Below, piece by piece: positions 15,840 through 25,242 of a stretch of DNA of 51,463 nt. Location: contig CANJKA010000013.1 of NCBI GenBank assembly GCA_947474675.1, forward strand, positions 1-51,463, read 5' to 3'. The notes beneath the pieces are model-generated. The model saw only the letters and a program-made list of their open reading frames with translations, ran no database searches and was not told the origin of the DNA. The position numbers and the translations under genes were made by a program. Source of the DNA: Flavobacteriales bacterium (GTDB lineage: Bacteria; Bacteroidota; Bacteroidia; Flavobacteriales_D; Crocinitomicaceae). The first letter of the stretch is position 1. Each line of letters starts with the position of its first letter.

Positions 15840-18197
15840 TCAATGACCAAAAACAGTCACGTTTCCATCAAGGGTAATTTCATCTGGACCAATACATGGA
15901 TCAGAATATTTGATGATATAAAAATAAACTCCATCTGAAACTTTTTTTCCATTGTATGTTCCGTCCCAAAAAAGAGTTGTATCGGTTGTTTCAAATATTT
16001 TTTCTCCCCATCTATTTACGATAATAATAGAGAAATTATCAATATTTACAATCGGGAAATGAAATGAATCATTTTTTCCATCACCATCAGAAGAAATTAC
16101 ATTTGGAATTACCCCTAAAGAAGCAGATGGAATAAAAGAAACATTAATTGTATCGTTTGCAAAACAACTTCCGTTTGAAGAGATAATAGAAATATTTCCA
16201 CTCGTATTTACAGTAATGCTCTCAGTCGTTTCACCCGTAGACCATAAATAAGAAGCAGTAGGATTATCGATTAAATCTGTAAGAGTAACATTCGAATTAG
16301 AACAAATTATTTTGTCTTCTCCTAAATTAACATTTGGACTAAAAAAACTAATTGATATATTATCAGTCACAATACACAATGGATGTCCGACAGGTGCGAT
16401 TGATAATAATAATGTTTGTTCAGTAGTAGCCGTTAAAGATGGATTTAGAATTGCGGCATTTGAAACCGAAGTTGATGGCGACCAAGAATAGACGTAACTT
16501 GGAGTAGGAACCACTCCACCTGTTATTGATCCATTCAATTGAAGAACTGAATTATCACATAGAACAGTATCATTTCCTGCAAAAGCAGTTGGTTGAGGTG
16601 TTATAATTACATTCACTGAAGTATCATTGATACAACCATAATTATCAATTACCGTATAGATGTAATTATACGTTCCTGCAATCGAAGGAGTTATCGTAAC
16701 AACATCACCGTTGACCGATAAATTTGACACATAAGTAGCAGAAGCTGACCAATAAGAAGAATCTACTTGAGCACCAATTTGAGGAGCAATAAAAACAGGA
16801 ACAGGGTACAACAAAGGATCTAGATTCAATCCGAAAGAAAAAATAGCTCCATCATCAGCAGCCCAATTATCAATCACACTCAATTGCCAAACACCATTTG
16901 TTGGGCAACCAATTAAATTTGAAAAAGGATCAATCGGAAGATAATCTCCAGCAGGAATTGTTGAACCACCAGGAGAAGCTGTCCAATCTACCCAAGTTTG
17001 AGTAGCTGTCGGAGTAAAACAATAAGTATAAGGAGAACCAATCGTTGATGGATCACTGCAATCAATACCATCCGTTTCAACTGGTAGACCTAAATAAGCT
17101 CCTCCTCCACCTTGCTGGTGTAAAATTAAGGTCTGATTATTTGGACAAGTTATTTTAATATCTAAATCACCAATAAAAGTATGCTCCATTTCAATACATA
17201 TACCTAAAATTTGATTTGCGTTTGTTATAGTTGAACCAGGAATGAAATCCGACTGAAGGAGGTCAATCGTTTGAGCAACACCTAATTGATTATCAGAAAA
17301 ACAACCATCCGTGATATAAGTTACATGAGGAAAACCAGTCCAAGTAACTTCGTAATCTTCAGGAACAGCGGTAAATAAAGCAGACTCACCCATACAAATT
17401 GTTGTATCACCAGGGAATCCAGTAAAATCGGGTTTCGGAGCTACTAAAACTAAAAGATCTATTAAATTATTATTCACACAAACATTATCAGGATTATTAT
17501 CCGTAACAAACAATTGAACCCTATATAAACCAGGAGCCGCAAAACTATGAGTAGCATCTTCAGTAAGGGCAGTTGTACCATCCATGAAATCCCATTTATA
17601 ACCACTAATAGCAAATCCAGTTTCCGCAAAAGACCCTGCATTTTCAAAGACAACTGGTTCATTTAAACAAACTCTAATGCTATCTGAAGTTATACCTCCA
17701 ACAATAATACCAGCAGCAGTTGGATCGTTACAAGGAATATCACAACTAACACTTGCTGTAAAAGAACCAGTTCCAACAGTATTAGATGTAAATTTAAAAG
17801 TAAGACAACCAGAAACATTTGTAATAGTTGGTTGGATAACAATTCCTGATAAAGAGGTTCCAGTGTACACGCCAACGACAGGAGCAGCAACAGTCGCCCC
17901 GTCATATATAGTCATGTAATCAACATTTACAACCGCACTCGGATCATCATCAGACAAACTTAAGTTAAACGAATTAAAAGTCACCGCAATACTATTACCT
18001 ACGGTACCAGTACAAATTGTAATTACAGACGTTTCGTTATTAGAATACCCAGGACCACCTTGACCTCCAGAATCAATGATAAAACCATTACAAGTAGAAA
18101 ATGTTTGTCCATTACTCGCTGGTGAAAATGAAATATTTGTCTGTGAAAAGGAAAAAAAGCAGATTAATAGTGTATAAATAGTTAGTAAAGTCTTCAT
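15840..18197 (-). CDS. Secreted multidomain protein with CUB-like, PKD, P-domain and T9SS type B C-terminal domain
   Basis: 785 residues with signal peptide (about 1-18). Domains by eye: CUB-like (about 22-152, CNGFIIDSGGQGGPGY...YDG..FTSNTVGTGSF), PKD (about 180-250, GYKWDFMDGT), a proprotein-convertase P-domain-like region (about 300-460, ITNANQILGICIEMEHTFIGDLDIKITCPN), further Ig/PKD-like repeats (about 480-690), and a gliding motility-associated C-terminal domain (about 690-785: IPNVISSDGDGKNDSFHFP, IVNRWGEKIFE, WDGTYNGKKVSDGVYFYII). The last domain is a type B T9SS sorting signal, so the protein is predicted to be exported through the outer membrane to the surface. Role likely adhesive; no partner adjacent. 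Confidence 0.9.
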   Translation of the reverse strand: MKTLLTIYTLLICFFSFSQTNISFSPASNGQTFSTCNGFIIDSGGQGGPGYSNNETSVITICTGTVGNSIAVTFNSFNLSLSDDDPSAVVNVDYMTIYDGATVAAPVVGVYTGTSLSGIVIQPTITNVSGCLTFKFTSNTVGTGSFTASVSCDIPCNDPTAAGIIVGGITSDSIRVCLNEPVVFENAGSFAETGFAISGYKWDFMDGTTALTEDATHSFAAPGLYRVQLFVTDNNPDNVCVNNNLIDLLVLVAPKPDFTGFPGDTTICMGESALFTAVPEDYEVTWTGFPHVTYITDGCFSDNQLGVAQTIDLLQSDFIPGSTITNANQILGICIEMEHTFIGDLDIKITCPNNQTLILHQQGGGGAYLGLPVETDGIDCSDPSTIGSPYTYCFTPTATQTWVDWTASPGGSTIPAGDYLPIDPFSNLIGCPTNGVWQLSVIDNWAADDGAIFSFGLNLDPLLYPVPVFIAPQIGAQVDSSYWSASATYVSNLSVNGDVVTITPSIAGTYNYIYTVIDNYGCINDTSVNVIITPQPTAFAGNDTVLCDNSVLQLNGSITGGVVPTPSYVYSWSPSTSVSNAAILNPSLTATTEQTLLLSIAPVGHPLCIVTDNISISFFSPNVNLGEDKIICSNSNVTLTDLIDNPTASYLWSTGETTESITVNTSGNISIISSNGSCFANDTINVSFIPSASLGVIPNVISSDGDGKNDSFHFPIVNIDNFSIIIVNRWGEKIFETTDTTLFWDGTYNGKKVSDGVYFYIIKYSDPCIGPDEITLDGNVTVFGH

Positions 18198-18714
18198 GAA
18201 CAGAATAGTTAAATTTTTAAACCATCAATATTAATATGTTTAAAATTAAAAAACAAATTAAACTACAATTAAGTTGATAAAAAATAAAGAACATATATAT
18301 TAGCTAAATTCAATGACATCATTGACTTTCCTAAATTTTATGATTAACCTGATTTCGATTGTTAAATTATAGGATATCATTTTTTTTAAAGTTTTTGGAT
18401 TAGCTTACTTAAGTATCGATTAAATACATAGGTCATATATAACTAATTTTCAAGACTATAAACTCATCATCCTAACTCAAATTTACTCTCACTTTTAACA
18501 TTCATTTTCGACCAATCAGTCATTTAAAATAGCGTTTTCTCCTCTCAATGAAGGAAGATTAATGAACACATTGTGATTATCAAAAATTAAACAACATCTA
18601 TATTTGAGTATTTTATTTTTAATAACAATCGAATTTAATTTATTCACAATCAAGACTTCGTATTAAATTAATAAGCATATTTGCTCAGTTAAAACCTTTT
18701 AAACAAAATGCACT
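18198..18714. other. AT-rich intergenic stretch between divergent genes
   Basis: 517 bases with no credible gene. It must hold the promoters of the surface protein (minus) and the DUF3276 gene (plus). The only near-match found is CATATTTG at 18676-18683, one base from TAnnTTTG, 32 bases before the DUF3276 ATG. Confidence 0.5.
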
Positions 18715-19029
18715 ATGGAAAATCAAAACAATAATGAAGTATATTCAAAAGTTGTAAGAGCAGGGAAAAGAACTTATTTTTTCGATGTTAAATCCACAAA
18801 AGGAAAAGATCTATATATCATTTTAACTGAAAGTAAAAAAACTTTTTCAGAAGGTCGAGATAATTTTGAAAAACACAAACTATTCTTGTACAAAGAAGAT
18901 TTTGATAAATTCCAAGAAGGACTTGAAGATGTCTTAGAAAAAATCAAGGAATTAAGACTTTCTGGAGATTTTTTAGAAAAAGAAGCAGAAACTCAAGATT
19001 ATACATCTATTTCAACAGAAGTGTTTTAA
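18715..19029 (+). CDS. DUF3276 / PUR-domain nucleic-acid-binding protein
   Basis: 104 residues. The sequence EVYSKVVRAGKRTYFFDVKSTKGKDLYIILTESKK (about 8-42) is the PUR-alpha-like strand-turn-strand pattern found in Bacteroidota DUF3276 proteins, and the helix after it (about 60-80, LYKEDFDKFQEGLEDVLEKI) completes one PUR repeat. PUR domains bind single-stranded DNA or RNA; a single-repeat protein would act as a dimer. It is cytoplasmic and single-gene. A near-consensus -7 box lies at 18676-18683. It sits 100 bases before parA but is probably a separate unit. Confidence 0.85.
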   Translation: MENQNNNEVYSKVVRAGKRTYFFDVKSTKGKDLYIILTESKKTFSEGRDNFEKHKLFLYKEDFDKFQEGLEDVLEKIKELRLSGDFLEKEAETQDYTSISTEVF

Positions 19030-19130
19030 AAGGAAATTATAAAACACACGCTAAAATGTTAATAAATACCTAATAAAAATACCATTTCCAAGCTTGAATT
19101 GGTGTATCTTTATCGTTCAAATTTGATCTA

Positions 19131-19943
19131 ATGGGTAAAATTATTGCAATTGCAAATCAAAAAGGTGGAGTTGGTAAGACAACAACCGCTATTAATTTAG
19201 GAGGGTGCTTTGGCGTTTTAGAATATAAAACACTTATAGTAGATGCTGATCCCCAAGCAAATGCAACTTCAGGACTAGGTTTTGATCCAAAAAGCACTAA
19301 AAACATTTATGACTGTTTAATTAATGGAGTTCATCCGAATGAATTAATTTTAACAACACAAAATCCAAATTTAGACATTCTTCCATCTCATATAGACCTT
19401 GTTGGAGCTGAACTTGAAATGATTGACCTTGTTAATCGTGAGTACATGCTTAAATTAGCTCTTGATAAAATAAAAGATGACTACGATTTTATTATAATTG
19501 ATTGTTCACCTTCTTTAGGTTTAATTACTGTGAATGCTCTAACAGCAGCAGATTCAGTAATGATACCGGTTCAATGTGAATATTTCGCTTTGGAAGGTTT
19601 AGGGAAATTATTAAATACAATTAAAATAATTCAAGGAAGATTAAACGAAGATTTAGAAATCGAAGGTATTGTTTTAACCATGTACGACTCCCGTTTAAGA
19701 CTTGCTAATCAAGTTGTTGATGAAGTCAAAACGCATTTTCAAGAATTAGTTTTTGACACTGTTATTCATAGAAATACTAAATTAGGAGAAGCTCCAAGTT
19801 TTGGTGAAACAATTATTATGCACGATGCTTCAAGTAAAGGATCTTTCAATTATTTGAATTTTGCAAGGGAAGTTCTTCAAAAAAACAATGTCACAAAAAT
19901 CAGTAACGATACTAAACAAATTGAATTAGATAATGAACTCTAA
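19131..19943 (+). CDS. parA: Chromosome-partitioning ATPase ParA (Soj)
   Basis: 270 residues. Deviant Walker A KGGVGKTTTAINLG (11-24, with signature Lys11 and Lys16), Walker A' DADPQANAT (about 40-48) and Walker B FIIIDCSPSLG (about 120-130) identify the ParA/MinD family; length and the absence of an N-terminal HTH match chromosomal Soj-type ParA. It drives segregation of ParB-parS complexes on the nucleoid. Its 3' end overlaps parB by 11 bases. A TATCTTTA sequence (about 19102-19109), one base from consensus, may be its promoter. Confidence 0.97.
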   Translation: MGKIIAIANQKGGVGKTTTAINLGGCFGVLEYKTLIVDADPQANATSGLGFDPKSTKNIYDCLINGVHPNELILTTQNPNLDILPSHIDLVGAELEMIDLVNREYMLKLALDKIKDDYDFIIIDCSPSLGLITVNALTAADSVMIPVQCEYFALEGLGKLLNTIKIIQGRLNEDLEIEGIVLTMYDSRLRLANQVVDEVKTHFQELVFDTVIHRNTKLGEAPSFGETIIMHDASSKGSFNYLNFAREVLQKNNVTKISNDTKQIELDNEL

Positions 19944-20850
19944 TACGAAAAAACGATCAGCTCTAGGGAAAGGATTAAGTGCTTTACTAGAAAATGCGAA
20001 TACAGACATCACTACAAAAAGTGCTTCTACAGATGTTGTAGGTTCTATTGCAATGCTTCCAATTTCTAATATTGAAGCAAATCCTTTTAACCCGAGATCT
20101 AATTTTGAAAAGGCTTCTCTTGAAGAATTACGTCAATCTATTTCTGTTCATGGGATTATACAACCATTAACCGTTCGTAAATTAGGGCGGGATCGTTATC
20201 AATTAATTTCTGGAGAAAGAAGATTTAGAGCTTCTCAACTGGCTGAATTAACAGAAGTACCAGCATATATTCGAGTTGCGAATGACCAATCAATGTTAGA
20301 AATGGCTTTGGTTGAGAACATTCAACGTGAAGATTTAAATTCAATTGAAGTTGCTATATCTTACCAACGATTAATTGATGAATGTAATTTAACGCAAGAT
20401 CAATTAAGTCAAAAAATATCAAAAAGTCGTTCAAGCATCACCAACCATATACGATTACTAAAACTTCCTGCTGATATTCAAGCTGGAGTTAGAGATAATT
20501 TAATTTCAATGGGGCATGCAAGAGCTTTAGTTTCAGCAGGAGAAGAACCTGTTCAGTTATCAATTTTCAATAAAATTTTATTAGAAAGTCTTTCTGTTCG
20601 AGATGTTGAAATTTTAATAAAACAAGGTCACATTAAAGAAGAACCGGTAGAAGAAACTTATGTTCCTAAAGACAAAGAAGCTTTGACGAGTGAGTTATCA
20701 AGTAATCAAATTGTATTTAAAGAACATTTAGCAGATAAACTTTCATCTAAAATTGAATTAAAAAAATCAACTGGAGGTTCAGGGAAAATTATCATCAATT
20801 TTAGTTCAGATGTTGACTTTAATCGTATTATTGAAATTTTAAACAAATAA
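19933..20850 (+). CDS. parB: Chromosome-partitioning protein ParB
   Basis: 305 residues. It binds parS and, in current models, is a CTPase that slides on DNA. The N-terminal ALGKGLSALL motif (about 8-17) recruits ParA. The ParB/Srx domain shows NPFNPR (about 53-58), GERRFRAS and ENIQRE. A KorB-type HTH (about 165-205, LTQDQLSQKISKSRSSITNHIRLLKLP) is next, and the C-terminal dimerisation segment (KIIINFSSDVDFNRIIEIL) is complete. It overlaps parA by 11 bases and shares one base with the next gene. I did not see a clear parS palindrome in the window. Confidence 0.97.
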   Translation: MNSNTKKRSALGKGLSALLENANTDITTKSASTDVVGSIAMLPISNIEANPFNPRSNFEKASLEELRQSISVHGIIQPLTVRKLGRDRYQLISGERRFRASQLAELTEVPAYIRVANDQSMLEMALVENIQREDLNSIEVAISYQRLIDECNLTQDQLSQKISKSRSSITNHIRLLKLPADIQAGVRDNLISMGHARALVSAGEEPVQLSIFNKILLESLSVRDVEILIKQGHIKEEPVEETYVPKDKEALTSELSSNQIVFKEHLADKLSSKIELKKSTGGSGKIIINFSSDVDFNRIIEILNK

Positions 20851-21422
20851 TGAAATTCAGAATTGTTTTTTTGTTTACAACCATTTCTAGTTTTTTATTC
20901 TCCCAGAATAAAGAACTAGACACTTTAAAACAAGATTCAATTCCTCAACACTCAGTTAAACGAGCAGTTATTTATTCCTCTATTTTACCTGGTGCTGGTC
21001 AAGTATACAATTATTTAAACATCGAAAAAGGAGTCAAAGGAAAGAACAATGTTTTCTGGAAAGTTCCTTTAATATATGCTGGAGTTGGTGCAGCAGGATA
21101 TTTCTTAGTTCAAAATGAATTTACACAACTTTCATTAAAACAAGAATATAATTATCGTAAAGAAAATAATGGAGAAATATCAAATCAAAAATACGTGTAT
21201 TACGATTCACTTACTTTATTATCTGAGCACAGCCGATATTTAACAAAAAGAGATTTATCCATTTTAGTATTTGGAGCTGCCTATTTAGTTCAGATCATAG
21301 ATGCTGGGATAGAAGCACATTTTGTTAAATTTGATATTTCAGACGACCTAACCTTTCAAATAAGACCAAAACTTTTAAATCAAAAAACTGTAGGTATAGG
21401 TTTATGTTTTAATTTTCGTTAA
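20850..21422 (+). CDS. DUF5683 membrane protein
   Basis: 190 residues with signal peptide (about 1-19, FLFSQ). A central segment (about 35-75: HSVKRAVIYSSILPGAGQVYN...KVPLIYAGVGAAGYFLVQ) contains the 'PGAGQ-Y' motif of DUF5683, followed by another hydrophobic segment (about 132-150). The start overlaps the parB stop by one base, so translation is probably coupled. The parA-parB-DUF5683-dapB-lepB order is a known Bacteroidota arrangement, but the protein's role is unknown. Confidence 0.88.
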   Translation: MKFRIVFLFTTISSFLFSQNKELDTLKQDSIPQHSVKRAVIYSSILPGAGQVYNYLNIEKGVKGKNNVFWKVPLIYAGVGAAGYFLVQNEFTQLSLKQEYNYRKENNGEISNQKYVYYDSLTLLSEHSRYLTKRDLSILVFGAAYLVQIIDAGIEAHFVKFDISDDLTFQIRPKLLNQKTVGIGLCFNFR

Positions 21423-21450
21423 AAAAATTAGTTTAACAAACATTTAACCC

Positions 21451-21458
21451 TAAATTTG
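21451..21458 (+). promoter_or_regulatory. -7 box for dapB
   Basis: TAAATTTG matches TAnnTTTG, 20 bases before the dapB ATG. It suggests that dapB-lepB-wbqC can be transcribed separately from the par genes. Confidence 0.55.
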
Positions 21459-21477
21459 TTCATCACAAAATTGAATT

Positions 21478-22200
21478 ATGAATATAGCTTTAATAGGATA
21501 CGGAAAAATGGGAAAAGCAATTGAAAAAATTGCTGAAGAACGTGGGCATACCGTAGTACTAATATGTAACAGTGAATTGAGTGTTCAACACGCAGATTTT
21601 TCAAATGTAGAGATGGCCATTGAATTTTCACAACCATCCATTGTCTTGAATCACATAAACTTTTGTTTAGAGAAGAAACTACCTATTATTGTTGGCACAA
21701 CCGGATGGAATGACCAATTACCTGAAGTCCAAGATAAAATAAAACAATTTGATGGAGCTCTTTTACATGCATCTAATTTTAGTATTGGAGTGAATTTATT
21801 TTTTGAATTAAATAAGAAATTAGCTCAATTAATGAATGGAAACACAGATTACACTGCCTCAATTGAAGAAATTCACCATATCCAAAAACTAGATTCACCA
21901 AGTGGAACAGCCATTACAATTGCTGATGGTCTTCTTGACAATAACAAAGATTATACTTCATGGGTTCTTGGAAAAGATGAAATCCCTCATACGAATCCAA
22001 ATCAATTAGCATTAACCTCTTACAGACTTCCAGATGTTCCTGGAACACATATCGTTAAATACGTATCAGACATTGATACAATTTCAATTGCACACGAAGC
22101 TCACAATAGAAAAGGTTTTGCTTTAGGAGCTGTGATTGCTGCCGAATTTTTATTAGGCAAAAAAGGAGAATTTCAAATGAATGATGTATTAAATTTCTAA
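21478..22200 (+). CDS. dapB: 4-hydroxy-tetrahydrodipicolinate reductase
   Basis: 240 residues. It reduces the product of DapA using NAD(P)H in the lysine/diaminopimelate pathway that feeds peptidoglycan. The N-terminal nucleotide site is MNIALIGYGKMGKAIEKIAEERG. The catalytic block is EIHHIQKLDSPSGTAITIADGL (about 128-149), including the HH pair, Lys and the SGT substrate loop. VGTTGW and SNFSIGVNLFF are also conserved. Slightly shorter than the E. coli enzyme (273), as usual in Bacteroidota. Three bases separate it from lepB. Confidence 0.97.
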   Translation: MNIALIGYGKMGKAIEKIAEERGHTVVLICNSELSVQHADFSNVEMAIEFSQPSIVLNHINFCLEKKLPIIVGTTGWNDQLPEVQDKIKQFDGALLHASNFSIGVNLFFELNKKLAQLMNGNTDYTASIEEIHHIQKLDSPSGTAITIADGLLDNNKDYTSWVLGKDEIPHTNPNQLALTSYRLPDVPGTHIVKYVSDIDTISIAHEAHNRKGFALGAVIAAEFLLGKKGEFQMNDVLNF

Positions 22201-22203
22201 TTA

Positions 22204-24114
22204 ATGAACGCTTTTTATTTTTACTTAATGATATTGGTTCACCCCTATTTAGTAATGTGGTGGAAAAGTTTTGAGCAAGCTGACCGTAAACGTTGGGAAG
22301 CTTTAATTCCTGGTTACAATTATTTTGTAGCTTTTAAAATTGGTTGTCAAAAACCATGGTGGTCATTATTATTGCTTTTTCCAGGAGTTCATATTGTTAT
22401 GTGGATGGTTGTAAATGTAAGTTACATTAGACGTTTTGGATATTATTCAATTGGAGACACTTTACAAGGTATGTTTTTCCCATATATTATTATGGCGAAA
22501 ATTGCCTCTTCAAAACAAGATCTATTGCCAGAAACTAATTGGATGAATGGAAAAGAAGTTCATGACCGTTCAATGGGAGATCATTTAGCTTTATTTCTAT
22601 GTTTACCAATTATTGGTCACGCTTTGGCTTTGGCATTGAATGCTATTTCAAGAGAGAAACCAGGAGAAAAAACAAAAGTAAAAGAATGGGGTGACTCAAT
22701 TATGTTTGCCTTAGTTGCTGCTTTAATTATTAGAACGTATGTTTTTGAACCATTCCAGATCCCTACTGGTTCGATGGAAAAAACATTATTGGTTGGAGAT
22801 TTCTTGTTTGTAAATAAATTAGCTTACGGACCCAAAGTACCAGTTACTCCCCTATCGTTTCCATTGGTTCACAATACGATCCCTTGGGTTGTAACAAAAT
22901 CTTATTCAACTTTAGAAACAGTCAACTATACACGACTTCCAGGATTCGGAAAAGTAAATAGAAACGATGTTGTCGTTTTTAATTATCCTTCTGGAGATAC
23001 AGCTGTTTATGACCCAAGAATGCCAGATGGATTAATGGGACATGACTACCACTCAATCTTGATCCGGGAAGGTTTAAGATTATGGTCAAGTAAAAAGTAT
23101 GAAGGTTTGAAAAATGAGAAATCAAATTTTTACATGGACAGCTTAAGAAACCTATTTGCATCACAAGGTAGTTCAATAAATGAAGTTGCGGCAAGAGAAT
23201 ATACTGATCATTTAGCTGAGAGCTACATAAGTTCAGAGTTCAGTTCTGATTTTATCAAAAACCTTGAATATTGGAAATCTCAAGCTAGAACTGAAATAGC
23301 TGTCAACAAAATGACTATTGGAATAGATGGTAAAATGATAAATCATTATGGAGTAATTTCAAGACCCGTTGATAAGCGAGAAAATTACATTAAAAGATGC
23401 GTAGGAACTCCAGGAGATTGGTTAGAAATTAAGGAATCTATTTTATATGTAAATGGAAAACCTGCTTATGTTTCCCCTTTTCAAAATATAATCTACAATG
23501 TCAAAAATATCACAATTACCTCTGATGAATACTTATATGATTTGGGGATTGAGAAAAAAAGGGACGATTATAAAAGATTAGAAGACGGAAGTTATTCAAT
23601 GAATTTAACATTAACTCAAAAAAAGAGTTTGGAAAAAAAATATCCAAAAGCTATTTTCACAGTGGAACTTATGCCTCAATTTAAAATGAAAAATGGTAAA
23701 AGTTTTACTAATTCTGAAATGATTCAAAACTTAAGCCTATTTCCAAATGATTTATATATAAGTAATACTGTATCTGATTTTACTAAGTTTCAAATTCCTA
23801 TGAAAGGACAGGTTGTTAAAATTAGTTCTTCAAATATTGCTTGGTACAGACGTATTATTACAGCTTATGAAGGGCACAAATTACTTGAAAACAAAACAGG
23901 TATTTACATTGACGGAAAAAAAGCAACAACTTATAAATTTGCTATGAACTATTATTGGTTAATGGGAGACAATCGATACAAGTCTGCAGATTCACGTTAT
24001 TGGGGATTTGTACCTGAAGATCATATTGTAGGACGAGCATCAATGGTTTGGTTTTCTAAAGATCCATTATACGGTGGTATTCGTTGGGATAGATTGTTCA
24101 ACGTTATTAAATAA
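22204..24114 (+). CDS. lepB: Signal peptidase I, long Bacteroidota form with N-terminal membrane domain
   Basis: 636 residues against 324 in E. coli. An N-terminal hydrophobic domain (about 1-150; DUF5684-like segments at 5-20, 52-75, 125-147) precedes the S26 peptidase. Catalytic Ser190 lies in PFQIPTGSMEKTLLVGDFLFVNK and the general-base Lys397 in YIKRCVGTPGD. The last box is MGDNRYKSADSRYWGFVPEDHIVGRA (about 587-612). Ser and Lys are 207 residues apart rather than 55, because of inserts at about 265-375; a further insert lies at about 430-560. All catalytic parts are intact. It removes Sec signal peptides. It overlaps the WbqC gene by one base. Confidence 0.95.
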   Translation: MNAFYFYLMILVHPYLVMWWKSFEQADRKRWEALIPGYNYFVAFKIGCQKPWWSLLLLFPGVHIVMWMVVNVSYIRRFGYYSIGDTLQGMFFPYIIMAKIASSKQDLLPETNWMNGKEVHDRSMGDHLALFLCLPIIGHALALALNAISREKPGEKTKVKEWGDSIMFALVAALIIRTYVFEPFQIPTGSMEKTLLVGDFLFVNKLAYGPKVPVTPLSFPLVHNTIPWVVTKSYSTLETVNYTRLPGFGKVNRNDVVVFNYPSGDTAVYDPRMPDGLMGHDYHSILIREGLRLWSSKKYEGLKNEKSNFYMDSLRNLFASQGSSINEVAAREYTDHLAESYISSEFSSDFIKNLEYWKSQARTEIAVNKMTIGIDGKMINHYGVISRPVDKRENYIKRCVGTPGDWLEIKESILYVNGKPAYVSPFQNIIYNVKNITITSDEYLYDLGIEKKRDDYKRLEDGSYSMNLTLTQKKSLEKKYPKAIFTVELMPQFKMKNGKSFTNSEMIQNLSLFPNDLYISNTVSDFTKFQIPMKGQVVKISSSNIAWYRRIITAYEGHKLLENKTGIYIDGKKATTYKFAMNYYWLMGDNRYKSADSRYWGFVPEDHIVGRASMVWFSKDPLYGGIRWDRLFNVIK

Positions 24115-24716
24115 TGACACCTGTTTTTCCAACAGTATATTTTGGTAATCTAGCATATTATCGATCTTTATTTTCTCTTGAGGAAATAAAGATCGAATCT
24201 AAAGAACACTTCATTAAACAAACCTTTCGTAATCGTTGTGAGATTCTTACTGCTAATGGAGTACAACAACTATCAATTCCTGTTATACGCAAAAACGGCT
24301 CTAAGACCGCTATAGAAGAAGTAGAAATTTCAAATGATACTGATTGGAGAAAAGACCATTGGAAAGCGATTGAAAGTGCCTATTCCAATTCTCCTTATTT
24401 TGAGCATTATGGAAATGAAGTAAAAGAGTTGATTTATCAAAACGAAACGAACTTACTGAAATTTAATCTGAACATACAATCAAGGATTTTTTCTTGGTTC
24501 CAAATCGACACTAAAACCTCATTTTCATCAGATTACATTATCCAAAATATTGATCAACGAGTTTTGCTGAATCAAAATAGATTATTGACCTTAAAAGACA
24601 CTAAAACCTATATTCAAGTTTTTGGAGACTTATCAGATTTCACTTCAAATCTTTCGATATTAGACGCATTGTTTTGTCAAGGTCCAATGACTAGAAAAAT
24701 ATTGATGGAAAGTTAA
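24114..24716 (+). CDS. WbqC family protein
   Basis: 200 residues. The start TVYFGNLAYYRSLFSLEEIKIESKEHFIKQTFRNRCEIL and the block DWRKDHWKAIESAYSNSPYFEHYGNEV (about 77-103) match the WbqC family. That family was named from an O-antigen gene cluster and its reaction is not established. It is the last gene of the dapB-lepB unit (one-base overlap with lepB). The link to signal peptidase is positional only. Confidence 0.88.
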   Translation: MTPVFPTVYFGNLAYYRSLFSLEEIKIESKEHFIKQTFRNRCEILTANGVQQLSIPVIRKNGSKTAIEEVEISNDTDWRKDHWKAIESAYSNSPYFEHYGNEVKELIYQNETNLLKFNLNIQSRIFSWFQIDTKTSFSSDYIIQNIDQRVLLNQNRLLTLKDTKTYIQVFGDLSDFTSNLSILDALFCQGPMTRKILMES

Positions 24717-24750
24717 TTTAAAAAAGCCGATTTATTTACAAGCTTTTAGA

Positions 24751-25242
24751 CTATGGTTTATTTGTTCTTTCCACCGAATACGTGTAATGCCAATATTGAT
24801 TTCCAATATTCATTATTGAATGCCATTTTTGTTTTTTCTTTCCGATATCATCTATTGTTAATGTTGCTATTGGCATTTCACTCGCTAAACTAGGATTGTA
24901 CATTGAAAACGTAATTCGCTTTTCATCATTTTCAATATTCCAAGCATCTGCACCTGAAATTCCTGAAATAAATGAGGGCATCCAGTCACCGTAAAATGAT
25001 AAATCATTAAAAAAACCATCAACCGAATTTGTAGCTAACAATATATATGAATTTCCAATTTCAATAATTGAGTCGGTTGTTAAAACCCCATCCGTGTAGA
25101 TCGTCAATTTTGCTTCAGTAAATTTATAAGCACCAGCCTCTCTTGTTTCCCAATAATCGCTATACAATCCACCTTTTTTAGAACATGAACTAATTAAAAC
25201 AATAGAGACAATAACAAATAATAGTTGTTTTATAAATACCAT
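24751..25242 (-). CDS. Lipoprotein of unknown function, last gene of a three-gene envelope unit
   Basis: 163 residues with signal peptide and lipobox ISSC (Cys20), then SKKGGLYSDYWETREAGAYKFTEAKLTIY. The mature part is beta-rich (lipocalin-like or DUF5004-like; low certainty). It overlaps the upstream barrel gene by 13 bases, so it is translated from the same transcript. Probable partner of the two outer-membrane barrels. Confidence 0.75.
   Translation of the reverse strand: MVFIKQLLFVIVSIVLISSCSKKGGLYSDYWETREAGAYKFTEAKLTIYTDGVLTTDSIIEIGNSYILLATNSVDGFFNDLSFYGDWMPSFISGISGADAWNIENDEKRITFSMYNPSLASEMPIATLTIDDIGKKKQKWHSIMNIGNQYWHYTYSVERTNKP

Noticed and set aside
17474..17919. Several leucine- or valine-rich frames within the large surface protein gene
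   Set aside because: These are shadows in other frames of the 785-residue gene, which has continuous domain structure.
19000..21500. parS site near parA-parB
   Set aside because: No 14-16-bp palindrome similar to known parS was seen by eye in or near these genes; a proper motif scan is still needed.
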